Assembly (NCBI RefSeq): GCF_012489685.1
Contig: NC_080045.1
Location: 315,001-379,000 of the forward strand
DNA length: 64,000 nt
Direction: 5' to 3'
Origin: Lotus japonicus
Taxonomy: Eukaryota > Streptophyta > Magnoliopsida > Fabales > Fabaceae
This document shows positions 22,603-34,289 of this stretch, piece by piece. A program made the translations under genes and the position numbers. The notes beneath the pieces were generated by a model that saw only the letters and a program-made list of their open reading frames with translations, was not told where the DNA came from and did not search any database. The first letter of the stretch is position 1. Every line of letters starts with the position of its first letter.

Positions 22603-23815
22603 GGGGGGGGGGGGGGGTTGAATAGAGTTTTTGAATAAAGGATATACTTTTCAAACTTTTTCCAAACTCAAAGATAAGAACTAGGTGCTGAGGGATAAGA
22701 AGTGAAGCACGCAAGTATTTTATCCTGGTTCACTTGAGATAAAAGCTCAAGCTAATCCAGTCCACCCGTGACGGTGATTTCTTCCTTCTTCTGATGAAGG
22801 CAATTCACTAAAATCAATGAGTGTTACAACTGTACTTTGCTACCTGCTAAGTGACTAACAGTACACTGATTTTCTCACTAGTATCCTCTTAAGAAGCTGA
22901 TCTACCGATTCTCTTAAGACTAGCTAAACACTGAATCAACCTTGATTCAGTCCTCTCAAGATCCGACCAACCTTGGTCTCTTAAGGAATTTTACAATGTA
23001 ATGTAAAAGGTTTCAGGTTTACAAGAAATGCTTCTAAAAAGCTAATAGTAGACTCAGATGTTTAAGAACATTGAAGAAATAATGCTAAGAGATTGGTTCG
23101 TATAAGTTGAATGATTTCAGAAAAGTTTCTTAGCTTCTTTCTTCTATCTTCAGCCTTTAAATACTCCAAGGCATATGATGTAGCCGTTGCTAGGGTTTTG
23201 TCCGTTGGAGTGGCAATCTTGTAATATCAGACTGTTAGGCTGCACGAGGTAGGTGGCGGACAGACTGAGGCTTGTACGATTTTGTACCATGACAGCGACC
23301 TGTCCTTTCACCAGCTGACTTGAGATCTGGAGTGCTTCAGATGAACGTTGGTGAAGCTTCTGATCATAGTCAGACGGAACTTGGATCCTCTGACCTTGCA
23401 ACTTCTGCTTCTGAACAAGTTCCTCAGAACTTCTGAACGTCAGGGCTAGAATAGCTTTGGTCTTCAGATGCCAACTTCTTTCAGGTCTTCAGAACTTGAG
23501 TCTTCTACTTCTGGACCGTTCCGCTGGAACATCTAGTCTTCAGAACTTCTAACTCTGGTTCTTCAGTACCTCTTGAGAGCTTCCATCTTCAAAACTTCTG
23601 AAGGATTTGCCACTGTCCTGAACGAACATGATAATCTTTAGAGCTCTCTTTGGTTCTTCTTCTTCTGAATGAAAAGGCTTGGGTCAGATTCAGAACCTGT
23701 TTGTCACAACTCAAAGAGACAAACGTTAGGGTACCACAATTGTTCATCATCACAAACCTTAATTGTAATCATCAAAATATAGAGATGCAACCACTGATCA
23801 AACCTTGATCTTACA
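22603..23815 (-). mobile_element. 3' LTR of copia element A (SIRE-like), about 1.2 kb
   Basis: The minus strand starts TGTAAGATCAAGG at 23815 after the polypurine tract and runs to a poly-C run (G on +) at about 22603. The matching LTR of element B ends ...AACCCCCCCTTTCTACC...ACCTTCA, so the last bases here are replaced by the homopolymer. A TATA-like TATTTAAAG (minus) lies at 23155-23163. Dense in GAAGTTCTGAA-type words, as seen in other legume SIRE-like LTRs. Left end truncated or misassembled at the G run. Confidence 0.8.
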
Positions 23816-24455
23816 ATCTCCCCCTTTTTGATGATGACAAAACAAGTATTTTGATGAACAATTCTTAAACAATAAACTGAATACACAAGAGAGAAGAGAT
23901 CAGAAAATAAGCTTATCCTTGTGTTACGGTTTGTATTGCTCTTTCTGAATCTGGGATAACACCTGATTCTGAGCTGGGGTCTCCCCCTGACTCCCCCTGA
24001 ATCTATGACTTGATGAAGTGATAAAGAGTCTAGATTCGGAGTCTAGTTATGTGATCAGAATATACGCTTAGAGGAATGTGTACTCATCAGAAGTGATGGT
24101 TCAGAACTTGCGTAGATCACATGAGAGCATAGAGTATTGTCCAGGTATAATTGGAATAAGGCGTTAGAAGCAAATAAGTTCAGAACATGAACAAAATGTA
24201 TTCCTTATTTAAGACGCTTGGCAATATCTATGTGCTATAAGTAATTGATACTTAATCTCCTCTACTGGTTTTTTATAATATAAGAAAAAGTTTATCAAAA
24301 CCATTTTATATACTCCCCCTTTTTGTCATAAGCAAAAAGAGTGAAAAACAAAGCCAATAACAACAACAATCAAGTAAATGATGCATGAAGACACTGTTTT
24401 TATTACTTAACGAAGAAAGAGTACAGAGGATAGATAGGAATGAAGAAAACTAGTC
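23816..24455 (-). promoter_or_regulatory. Polypurine tract region of copia A, with repeated PPT-like tracts
   Basis: The plus-strand primer tract (minus strand AAAAAGGGGGAGA) abuts the LTR at 23816-23830. Further G5-containing tracts occur at about 23971-23998 (two) and 24311-24325 (AAAAAGGGGGAGTA, minus). The second type is preserved at the same relative place in element B. The remainder is non-coding. Confidence 0.65.
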
Positions 24456-24857
24456 CTAGATATATAGGAAAGCACGGGAGTTCTTCATGGAGAGAAGCTG
24501 AAGATGCAGGGGACGCAGGTCCTGATCAATGGAGGCTAACTGGGTAGCCAGGTCTTCCTTCAGAGCTTCATTCTCCTGAACAGCATCCTGATCGGCTTCA
24601 AACTCAAGTAGCATACAAATGCCCTCGAACTGAGCTTCTAGGTCCTTCCGGCGAGAGGCCAGACAAAGGAGGTCGTTCAGAACTTCTTGAAGATTCTGAA
24701 GACAGTGAGTCTGATGGGATGTCAGCCAACAATTCAGAAGATTCTCAATCTTCATAAGAGCTTGAGAAATCTGAGAGATAGATAAATTAACGCTCCAAGG
24801 AAAGACTTGGTCAAATACCATAGTCTTGAGTTCAGAGATCAATTCGACAGAAGTCAT
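24456..24857 (-). CDS. Accessory small coiled-coil ORF of copia A (133 aa)
   Basis: Intact ATG-to-stop ORF on the same strand as pol and the env-like ORF, between the env-like stop (25112) and the polypurine tracts. It begins MTSVELISELKTMVFDQ. The second half is heptad-like (RRKDLEAQFEGICMLLEFEA, QENEALKEDLATQLASIDQD). The minus strand carries TTATAA at 24938-24943, about 80 nt before the ATG, and a pyrimidine-rich leader (TTCATCACAACTCAATC), which suggests its own promoter. Element B has an ORF of like size at the same place but on the opposite strand. Product unknown; a structural or regulatory retrotransposon accessory protein is the simplest reading. Confidence 0.55.
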   Translation of the reverse strand: MTSVELISELKTMVFDQVFPWSVNLSISQISQALMKIENLLNCWLTSHQTHCLQNLQEVLNDLLCLASRRKDLEAQFEGICMLLEFEADQDAVQENEALKEDLATQLASIDQDLRPLHLQLLSMKNSRAFLYI

Positions 24858-25111
24858 CTTGATTTAGAAGAGAGGAGAATTGAGATGAATGGAGTGTAGT
24901 TCGATTGAGTTGTGATGAAGGAGAATGAACGCAGAGATTATAAGGAAGAAAAGTAACAGAAAAACATGCATAAAACTCAACTAATCATAAAAGCATGTGA
25001 GTTACTAAGTGGACGGTGCATTGAACAAGTAAATGAGAATTTAACACAGTCAAACATGAGATAAATTCATAGTCAATTAAAACAAATGCATGCAAGATAG
25101 ATGAGAGGGGT
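24858..25111 (-). promoter_or_regulatory. Leader and promoter-like DNA before the small coiled-coil ORF
   Basis: Contains the TTATAA box (24938-24943, minus) and a CT-rich leader ending at the ATG of the 133-aa ORF. The rest, up to the env-like stop, is AT-rich with no ORF. Confidence 0.4.
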
Positions 25112-28100
25112 TCAGGGCTTTGATGAAGAGGGAAGATTCTCGATCAGATACTTCAGCATGGCTTCCATTTTGCTTGAGGATTCCTGAATCTGCCTGCTTT
25201 GTTCACTCTGAACAAGTCCTTGTTGCGCAACCATCTGAAACAATCTCTGCTGATCATCTTGAATTCTGTCAATCCTGGCAGCAAGAGTAGCAACTTCAAG
25301 ATGAGGAGAAGGTTCTGGAGCTTGAACAGGGTTAGGAACTTCTGCCTCTGATGGAACTTCAGCATCAACTTGAATTGGCACTTGCTTCTCAACTTCAGTA
25401 ACATCTGCATCTTCCAGGATAACTATTCCTTCAGAACTGTCTTCTGCAACCTCTGCTGAAACCATCTCAGCATCTTCTGAGGTACATTCAGAAACAACAT
25501 AGTTTCTTTCAGCCATAGCTCTTCTCAAGGGTTCACAAACTCTGTGCAGCACTCTCTGCCTTTGCTCATAAGCTCTCTCAGACGCATTATGAACTCTCAG
25601 ACGTTTCTCACTGCTAAGCTGCTTCTGAAATTCATAAGCTCTGCTTTCTGACCATCTTCCGAAGAGACCACAGACCATCAACAAATGAAGCATCAAACTG
25701 ATTATCAGTTACCTGATATAACCATTTCAATCTTCTGGTTGCCTCTTCAGAGAACTCTTGAATGAGTTGAATGAGATTTTGAGGTCGGAAGGAGGTTGCC
25801 AAGGTCCGGACGGGCTGAGGAGTTCTGGTTGCATTTGAGCTTGAAGCATTGGAACTGTGAGTTCTGGGTTGTCCTGAAGGAGTAGAATCAATCTCATGGT
25901 TCTTCTCTATTCCTGAATGGTCAGACTCATCCATATGCTCAGCTTCAGAGATCGTCACTTGCCTTTGCTTGGAGGTAGCAGTCTTCTCAGGAGAGGTAAA
26001 ACTCAGATCTCGTGAGTTCACTGCAGAATAATTGGACAAGGACACATAGGAAGTTTCTGCAACATCTTGGAGTTGATCTTCAAAGTTGGAAGCCACTTGT
26101 TGAATAGGCTTCACATTGAAAGGAGGTTCAAGGATCTGAACATCATCATCCTCTTTTTCTTCCTCAGCAGGGATCTCACCAGTTTGAGTTAACATGAGAG
26201 TCTTTGAAGTGGATGGAGGCTTGGGAGTGAAGTGTTGAACCAAATTTCTCAGGGTAGCCTCACTTTGAACGATACCTTGAATGAAAGAATTGAAGGCAGG
26301 TACAGGTTCAGTTGTGGTGGATGTAGAAGAGGTTTGTATGTGGATGAATGGAATGGCAGTGGTAGCTGTTTGGATGTTTGGTTGGGTGGCTTGTGTTTCA
26401 GCTTGAGAAAAGGCTTGTGTTTGAGGTTCTGTTTGAGTGGGAGCTGTTTGGGTTGATGTTGGCAGAGATGTAGATATAGGCTCAGGTTGTTCAGGAATAA
26501 CTACTAAAGCAGAATCTAAATTAATGCTTTTAGTAGGTTCCTTACTTGATTCACTGAGAGGGATGAATCTGGTGGGTCTGGCAGTCCTTGCAGGATCTGA
26601 AGCTGTCTTTGATCTCCTTTCTCTTTGTACTTCAGAGATCTTTTCAGATGTTTGCTGTGGTCCTGACTCCTTCTTCTGAAGTGGACCCTTCAGAGGCAGT
26701 TTCAGCCTCTTGCCTATGGGCTCGACATCTGAATCAGTTGAATCTTCAGCTTCTTCTGATTCCCTTATGACTTGGAGCACATTCTCAATGATCTCACAGT
26801 CATCCTGCTCAACATCTTCTTCATCTTGAGCTGTTTGAATTCTTTGCCTTTTTACCAGAGGAACATCATCTTCGGTTTCCTCATCAGATGATTCTTCAAT
26901 AATTGCTTTCCTCTTGACATTCTTTCTAGGTGGAACTTCTTCTTCTTGGTTTCCAGAGGAAGAATCCATAGAGCTTTCAGAATCATCAGATTGAGATTCC
27001 TCATATGACTCTTCTGGAGTTCTTTCAGGAGAGGGTTCTGGAACTGGTTCCCTGAAGACTACTGACTTAGATGCAGCCTTTATCTTCTTGGTCTTCTCTA
27101 TCAGAATCCCTTTGCCTTTGGGATCTGAAGGCTTGCTGATTGTTCTCTTGGCTCTCCTTGTTGGCATTTCAGGAGGACTATCAGGAATATTTGTGACGAA
27201 TTCTTCAAGAGTGATAGGATCTCCTTCTCTTCTGAGCATCCTCACATACTCCAGAATGCATGCTGAATTGTCCTTTTTAAACCATAGAGGAAAGTCATTA
27301 ACAGGGTAGTTCTTCTGACGAATCTCTTCAGATGTGTCTTCTTTAGGTTCAATCTGAACTTTCTCAATAATCAGCATTCTCTTCAGCTTAGTCCCATTGA
27401 GAGGATCTCCAATGGTCATAGCCAAATCATCATGAAGTCCCAGATCAAAAAGAGCCTTGACTAGTCGATTATGAGTGAAGATATCTGAGAGTAACCTTCC
27501 ATAAGGAATGTAAGAAATAGACCTCTTGTTCTCACCTCCAGTAGTTCTTGACTTTTCAACACATTCCTTCAGATAGTTGAAAAGCAGAAATGGCAGACAT
27601 ATAGGCTCACCCCTAGAAATGTAGTACATGATTACCTTCTGAGTTGCATTGAGGTAATCAGTTCCGCCTGTTCTGGGATGGATGCAGGATATGAAAATCT
27701 TCTGCTAGATCTTCATCTTGGGCTTCAGATCCTTTATAGCATACTTGGTCCTATCCATGGTCCAGTTGTCATAAATAGAAAAATTAACAAGCTTCCTCAT
27801 GCCAGGAACATTGGCATCAATGTTTTTGATCCTTTTTCCCTGTTGGAACTCCATACCCAGCAGCTTTGCAATGGACTCTTCTGAAATCACAATCTTCTTA
27901 TCCAGCACATGGGAAACGACGTAGTAGTCGTTGCAAACTGCATTTTTCCAGAATTCCACCACCAGTTTATGGTAAATAGGACCACAGAGCCTATTGAAAT
28001 TACCAGACCAACCTTGTAAGTCGACTTGATCCCTGATGTCGAAACCATGATCAGCCAGGTTGTCGAAGTCCACTCTTGCTTCGTTGCACACAACCAGTTC

Positions 28101-28241
28101 TTCAGCTTTCTTGACGCAGGTTACCACATTGGGTGTGTTCAGAATTTGTTGTGCTTCTTCAAATCTCTGAGTTTCTTGGTCTTTGGCGTTTTGTTTGGAG
28201 ACAGCAGTAACATTTGTCTTTGATTTCCTTGATTTGCCCAT
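25112..28241 (-). pseudogene. Env-like ORF of copia A (SIRE type), one stop and one frameshift
   Basis: About 1040 codons on the minus strand, placed after pol as in SIRE/Maximus copia elements. The likely start is the ATG at 28241 (MGKSRKSKTNVTAVSKQ), after a CT-rich leader. Residues 1-180 plus the following part (FVTNIPDSPPEMPTRR region) resemble the domain Pfam calls putative plant transposon protein. The middle is acidic, serine- and proline-rich (ESQSDDSESSMDSSSG, EESSDEETEDDVPL) and probably disordered. The end is coiled coil (ARIDRIQDDQQRLFQMVAQQ ... MEAMLKYLIENLP). An in-frame TAG at 27705-27707 is followed by CAG. A frameshift lies near 25640. No clear signal peptide; true envelope function is unproven for these proteins. 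Confidence 0.75.
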
Positions 28242-28674
28242 GATTCTCAGGTAGTGAGGTTTAGGGTTCAGAGAGAGAGAGAGGGAATATTGAAGAGAGG
28301 AGTATGAACGAATGCAATGCACACAAAGAGTTTGAAAACCGTCTCTGTAAGTGTGTGGGAGATCGTGTGTGAAGAGTGCGTATAGTGGGTTAAATGGTAA
28401 CCGTTGAGATTTTAGGAGGTAAAAAGTAAAAGCAAAATCAACGGTTGTAAAATAGATAGTCTGAAAACAGCATAGTGGAGGAGAGTAGGCATCATCATTA
28501 TAGCAGATACACCACGCGACTCAAGGAACTGTGTCACAAATGAAGTGACACGTGTATTGTTGCCTACCACAGAAGTTTAACCAGTGGGTTAAGTGCTTCT
28601 GATCGAGTACCTTATGAAAAGGGTAACATCTGATGACTTCAGAGGTACCAAGATCAGAAGTTTTGAGGAAAACC
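28242..28674 (-). promoter_or_regulatory. Spacer between pol and env-like ORF with promoter-like leader
   Basis: About 430 bp without ORF. The minus strand just before the ATG at 28241 contains a (CT)n tract (28269-28285) followed by GAACCCTAAACC, like a plant pyrimidine-patch leader. It suggests that the env-like ORF may be expressed from its own start site rather than only by read-through from pol. No strong TATA box is seen. Confidence 0.4.
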
Positions 28675-30249
28675 TTACTCTGGACAAAAGTCCATGTTCA
28701 GGTTTTCAAGAATAAATAAAAACCTATCTTCTGCTAAGGGCTTAGTGAAAATATTTGCCCACTGATGGTCAGTATCAACATACTCTAGTGATAGAGTGCC
28801 CTTCTGAACATGATCACGAATATAATGATACTTTACCTCTATATGCTTTGCTCTTGAGTGTAGAATGGGATTCTTGCTGAGTGAGATAGCAGTTGTGTTG
28901 TCACAGTAAATAGGAACCTTCTTCAGAGATAAACCATAGTCCTCCAGATGATTCTTCATCCATATGGTTTGCGTACAGCACGTGGCAGCTGAGACATACT
29001 CTGCTTCTGCAGTTGATAGAGCAATTGTGTTCTGTCTCTTGCTTGACCAAGTGACAAGATTTGCTCCAAGGAAATGGCAGCTTCCAGAGGTGCTTTTCCT
29101 TTCCACTCTGTCTCCAGCAAAGTCAGCATCACAAAAACCTGAAAGTGTATACTCTGATGTTTTTCTATACATCAAGCCAAGGTTAGTGGTTCCTTTAAGA
29201 TATTTGAGGATCCTCTTAACAGCAGTTAAGTGAGTCTCTCTAGGATCTGATTGGAATCTAGCACAGAGATGCACACTAAACAATATATCAGGTCTGGAGG
29301 CAGTTAAGTAAAGAAGAGAGCCTATCATTCCACGATAGAGCTTCTGACAAACCTTAAAGGAAACTTCCTCTTTCTCAAGAAAGCATGTGGGATGCATTGG
29401 AGTCTTAGAGATGTTGCAGTCACTCATGTTGAATTTCTTCAGAAGTTCCAAGGTGTACTTCTTCTGATGGATATAGGTAACTCCTGGTCGTTGATCTATT
29501 TGAATTCCCAAGAAGTATTTGAGTTCTCCCATCATGCTCATTTCGAATTCAGCCTGCATCAACTTAGAAAATTCCTTGCACAGAGAGGGATTAGCAGAAC
29601 CAAAAATGATGTCATCAACATAAATTTGAACTATACGAATATCATTCTTATAGGTTCTGCAGAAAAGAGTATTGTCACCTTTACCCCTTACAAACTCATT
29701 CTGTAGAAGAAAGGAGCTAAGCCTTTCGTACCATGCTCTGGGAGCTTGTTTCAGTCCATAGAGTGACTTCTTGAGCTTGTAGACATGCTCTGGATGTTTG
29801 TCATCTTCAAAGCCAGGAGGTTGCTTGACATACACTTCTTCAGAAATGTAACCATTGAGGAAGGCACTCTTGACATCCATTTGATGGAGAATGATGTTGT
29901 GATTCACTGAGAAGGAGATCAGTAGCCTTATAGCTTCAAGCCTTGCTACAGGAGCAAAAGTCTCAGTGTAATCAATCCCCTCTTGAGCCACCAGTCTTGC
30001 CTTGTTTCTTGTTACTTCTCCTTTTTCATTTAGCTTGTTTCTGAATACCCACTTGGTTCCTATGACATGGAAACCTTTGGGTTTAGGCATTAAGGTCCAT
30101 ACATCATTCTTGGTGAACTGATCTAGCTCTTCTTGCATTGCCAGAATCCAACCTTTGTCTTCAAGAGCTTCATCAACTGATTTGGGCTCAATGAGAGAAA
30201 CAAGTCCCTTCAGACTCAGAAGAGTCTCTTCTGAAGGTTTGAGCATAGA
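28675..30249 (-). pseudogene. Copia A pol, reverse transcriptase and RNase H part
   Basis: The minus-strand frame of about 525 codons is intact within this segment. The RT fingers/palm region begins [20 protein letters not shown]. The catalytic [11 protein letters not shown] lies near residue 210 and the conserved [17 protein letters not shown] near 165. RNase H shows [20 protein letters not shown] and the [13 protein letters not shown] region, ending [18 protein letters not shown] and a stop at 28675. It copies element RNA into DNA in the virus-like particle. The N-terminal part of the polyprotein is separated from it by the solo LTR at 30255-32970; the frame is continuous across the duplicated CCTGG. 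The polyprotein lacks gag and protease, so it is dead. Confidence 0.93.
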
Positions 30250-30254
30250 CCTGG

Positions 30255-32970
30255 TGTAACGCCCCGATTTCTCGAGTGTTACACAGTAACTAATTAACCA
30301 ATTTTCGTAAATAATTTTCGTCGATTCACTTATTAATCTTCAATTAATGACAAACCTTTCATTTTACGAAAACTCTTGAAACATAACCTTTCCAAAAACA
30401 CGCGGAAGTAACCAACATCGTAAAACTTTTTAAATAACCAACTGTAAAGAGTACGAATCAAAGGCCTGAATGAAAATAAAGATTACATCAAAACTTGTTC
30501 ATTCGAATTTAAGCAATAAAATTGTTCGATACCAACACTTCGGAAACTCTCAACCCCAACAGAAAACAAAAGACTCTCAACCCAAACCCTATTCCTTAGC
30601 CTCTTCCTCTTCCTCTGAAGTGTAGTCGTCCTCCGGTATTGGCACGTCACGTAGCATCAACTCCCAAGAATGTGTCATCGCCATTATCTTCACGACCATC
30701 TACCCCCCCCCCCCAAATAAACACATAGCAAACAAGCAGGGTCAGGTCCAACAAAAGAATGATAATGACAAAATCAACAACAACATATATAATATAAGTA
30801 CATTATATGTCTTTTATGGGAAAGAGTCAGTTACTAACGGAATCTCACTTCACACAACCCACCAAAACTTCCATGGCCATCTTCGTGCTTCCGCAGAGGC
30901 ACGGTTATCACGGTGACCGCAGTCAACCAAATCACGTGGAGCCGCAATGATCCACAAAAGTTCACGGTGACCGCAGTCAACCAAATCACGTGAAGCCACA
31001 CCGGCCCACAAGGTTCACGGGAGACCGCAGTCAACCCAAATAACTCCCTCGCGTGCAAGGTACCATCGTTCTCATGGTCCATAGTCTCACTAGACCTATG
31101 ACCGTTTTATCACATTTACTTGCAAGCGAGTTATAAATTCATTTTCTTGGTGTTTAAGGCTCTAATGTCAATCCTAGAGTCTTATGAGTTAATATCGTAT
31201 CAGATTACAACGTCAAGAAATAACAGTCACACTAGGAGGAATTACAGCTGGGTGAGCGACCTCCTAAACAAGTCACAACTAAACTTCATGCAAAGCATAG
31301 AAATAATCAGGGCCTCCCAAATTCACAAATTATTTACAAATTCCAGAGGCTCAGTTTACAGATATCATCATATAAAAATCTCACAAAAGTCCCTAATCAC
31401 ATGTTACTAACATTTCCAACAATTTCTCAAATTTAGTGTTTTTGGACAACAGGTGCAGCGTGTACTAAAACTGGTCTACAGACCGCAATACTTAGCCACA
31501 AAATTCACGTGATACATGACTGGAAAGATAATTCGAAACTCTACACTTTTATAGTTTATCACTTTTCCATTTGAGATCCAGAATTAGGTGATATTAGGCC
31601 TTAAAGCTTGCTGTCCGGTACAGGAAGAACAGCAGGTGCAACAGTCACTAAGATCGACCTCCAGACCTCATTACTAGACCAAAAATTATGTTCTTAATAT
31701 GCATAGAAAGCCAATTCGAAAATCTACAATTTTCCAGTTTATCCCTTTTTCATTTGAGACCCCGAATTAGGTGTAATTAAGCTCCAAAACTCGCTGTCCA
31801 GTACAGGAAACTGGCAGAGATACTTTTGCCTTCAAATTAATTTTTCAACCATTCAAGTCCCAGAGTTTTAAACCATATTCCAGCAGCAAGAACCACATAT
31901 CATATATCATATATCATGCTTAAATTTCCAGAACCAAGATAACCATCAATTCTAGCACAAAAGGCAGATCTAAGCATATAAATCTTCAATCATTTTAATC
32001 AAGCAAAGTCATAGAAGAAACGGTAGTTGTAGTGATGATTAATGGAGAATCATGGCATCAACATTTCATCTCAAATCAGAAGCAAAACATCAAGATCTCA
32101 AGGCAGAAAAAAACAGCAAGCATCATGAACACAAAACTCTTGCAAAAGCAATCATGTTCATGGCTTTTCTCATAGTAAAACATGGCAAATACCCTAGGCA
32201 ATCTACCCAATCCTAGGACCAGCCCTTACCTTTGTCCTTAGGCTTGAAGAAAAGATGAAATTGAAGAGCAAGGTTCTGGTTTCTCTCCTCTTCTCCCACG
32301 CGTGACCTTCCTCTCTCCCTCTCGCTCGCGAACTCCTTCTCCCTCTTGTGCGAACACGTCGACGGTGGTGGGGCTTGGGACGGTGACGGCTAGGGTGCAA
32401 GGGGAAAGTTTCTCTCACTCTTTCTCCTCTGTTTTACGTGTTTCAGAAGTGCACCAGGTTTCTTTCTTCAGAATAGTGTGAAAGAAACACCTTTCCCCCC
32501 CAAAACCCTACATAGCCCGCGTCCCCTCTCTCCCTCTCTTGGGCTAGGGTTTGTTTTCCTTCAAGCCCGACCCAAGTCAAAACCCTTGACCCCATCACTT
32601 AAGAACTTACTCAGGTCTGAAACTAATCAAAACCCTCAGCCCTTTTTAGTAATATCACGATCAAACTCGGAATTGAAAGGAAACAAATCAATTAAATCCG
32701 CTGGTACTGTACAGCCAGGACCATCGTCACTAAACCGATGATATCTCGAGCTACAGAGGTCGGAATGACCTGATTCCACTTCGAGAATTTTCTAGACTTA
32801 AAGGGCTACAACTCTCATGAAGGAAGTTTTCCCGAATGAAGTCGTTAAGACCCTCTAAAAATTCACACAAGTTGACAGTTCTAATCTGCCAGTTATCAAA
32901 CATAGCCAAAAACTTCAATTTTATTCAAACTTCCATAAAATTTGTTCCAAGTTGAACTTAGGGCCTTACA
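30255..32970 (-). mobile_element. Solo LTR of family Y (copy Y2), 2716 bp, CCTGG duplication
   Basis: Exact 5-bp duplication CCTGG at 30250-30254 and 32971-32975. On the minus strand it runs TGTAAGGCCCTAAGTTC ... CGGGGCGTTACA, matching the LTRs of the complete Y element. It keeps the donor CAAAG|GTAAGGG near 32230, the CACGTG repeats near 30930-30990, and the small ORF after a poly-G/TAG. Inserted in the pol gene of copia A, so it is younger than A. Confidence 0.95.
30589..30699 (-). CDS. LTR-borne small ORF, family Y (36 aa)
   Basis: ATG (30697-30699, minus) directly follows a G-run plus TAG, a 3' splice-like site. The product begins MVVKIMAMTHSWELMLRD and ends DYTSEEEEEAKE, stopping at 30589-30591. 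It differs from the 45-aa ORF in the complete Y element by substitutions and a shorter acidic tail, with no frameshift up to the tail. Function unknown. Confidence 0.45.
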   Translation of the reverse strand: MVVKIMAMTHSWELMLRDVPIPEDDYTSEEEEEAKE

Positions 32971-32975
32971 CCTGG

Positions 32976-34238
32976 TTCTGACGGGAGCATCTTTGTTGCC
33001 AATAATCAGTTCTTCTGGATGAGAGACAACTATTCTTTTCTTCTTCTGAAGCTGATCAGAAGTTGTTGGAGCGACTTCAGATGCTTCTGCCTCTGGAGCA
33101 GCATCATCTGAGCTGTTCTTTGGTTGATTTGCTTCCGAATAATCAATGCTTAAATCTGCAAATCTTTCAAACAGCTTTGACTTTTCTGAGCCAAGCTTAT
33201 CATCAAATCTAATTTGGATAGATTTCTCAACAGTTTGATGAATAATATTATAAATTCTAAAACCTTTAGATCTTTCAGAATAACCAAGAAAATAGCATTT
33301 TAAAGCTTTAGAATCGAATTTACCCAATTGCTCCTTAGTGTTGAGCATGTAGCAAGTACTTCCGAATGGATGGAAGTAAGAGATATCAGGTTGTCCTCCC
33401 TTGCATAGCTCATAAGGAGTCTTCTCCAGAACTGGTCTGATGGAGATTCTGTTCTGGATATAGCAAGCAGTGTTGATTGCTTCTGCCCAGAAGTGCTTGG
33501 CCATACTTGATTCTTGCATCATGGTGCGAGCCATCTCCTGAAGAGTTCTGTTCTTTCTTTCAACAACTCCATTTTGTTGGGGAGTGCGAGGACAGGAGAA
33601 GTTGTGAGAGATTCCTTGGGAGTTGAACAATTCTTCAAAAGCTTTGTTCTCAAATTCTCCACCATGATCACTTCTGACAGTAATCACTGAAGTTTGGAAC
33701 TCCTTATGAACTTGAGTAATGAAGTTGGTAAACATAGTGTATGTTTCATCTTTGTGCCTTAGGAACTTTACCCATGTCCACCTGCTGTAGTCATCTACAA
33801 TGACTAACCCATACTTCTTTCCTCCAATGGATTCAGTTTTCACTGGTCCAAAGAGATCAATGTGAAGTAGCTCAAGGGGTCTTGTTGTAGATACCACATT
33901 CTTTGCTTTAAAGGGCTTCTTGGTGAATTTTCCCTTCTGACAAGCTTCACACAGAGCCTCTGATGAATACTTCAGACGAGGCAATCCTCTGACGAGATTT
34001 AGCTGGCTGAGTTGAGAGATCTTCCTGAGGCTGGCATGCCCTAGGCGTCTGTGCCAGATCCATTGCTCATCATTAACTGACATGAGACACTTGACCTTTT
34101 GAGATAGCAATTCAGAAGATTTGATTTTGTAAATATCATTTCTTCTCTTCCCAGAAACAGAACAGATCCATCTGTTTGACTGACAGCTTTGCAGCCGGTT
34201 TGATTGAAGATCACATCGTAACCTTTCTCATTTTGCAG
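32976..34238 (-). pseudogene. Copia A pol, integrase part, 5' truncated
   Basis: The minus strand shows the zinc-binding WHRRLGHAS ... CEACQKGKF, then the integrase core with Asp in LHIDLFGPV, Asp in RSDHGGEF and Glu in QNGVVERKNRT. The C-terminal domain and linker run to the CCTGG duplication at 32971. Near 34110 a frameshift separates the first 40-odd residues (QNEKGYDVIFNQTGCKAVSQ) from the zinc-binding part. Upstream of 34238 the protease, gag and 5' LTR are gone and the sequence changes to family-X LTR. Inactive. Confidence 0.92.
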
Positions 34239-34289
34239 CCTGATCCCCCCCGAGGGAGAGACCATCGAAAACCAGTCCGCCATCGACAT
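34239..34289 (-). pseudogene. Start of LTR-borne ORF, joined in frame to copia pol
   Basis: ATG at 34287-34289 (minus), right after GCTGCCAG, gives the same first 16 residues as X2 (MSMADWFSMVSPSGGI). The frame then passes without a stop into the copia residues LQNEKGYDVIF. The joint is in frame for about 40 copia codons until the frameshift near 34110. Confidence 0.6.

Noticed and set aside
26232..27309. Plus-strand ORFs of 60-80 codons within the env-like region.
   Set aside because: They are shadows of the long minus-strand env-like frame, with composition that mirrors it.
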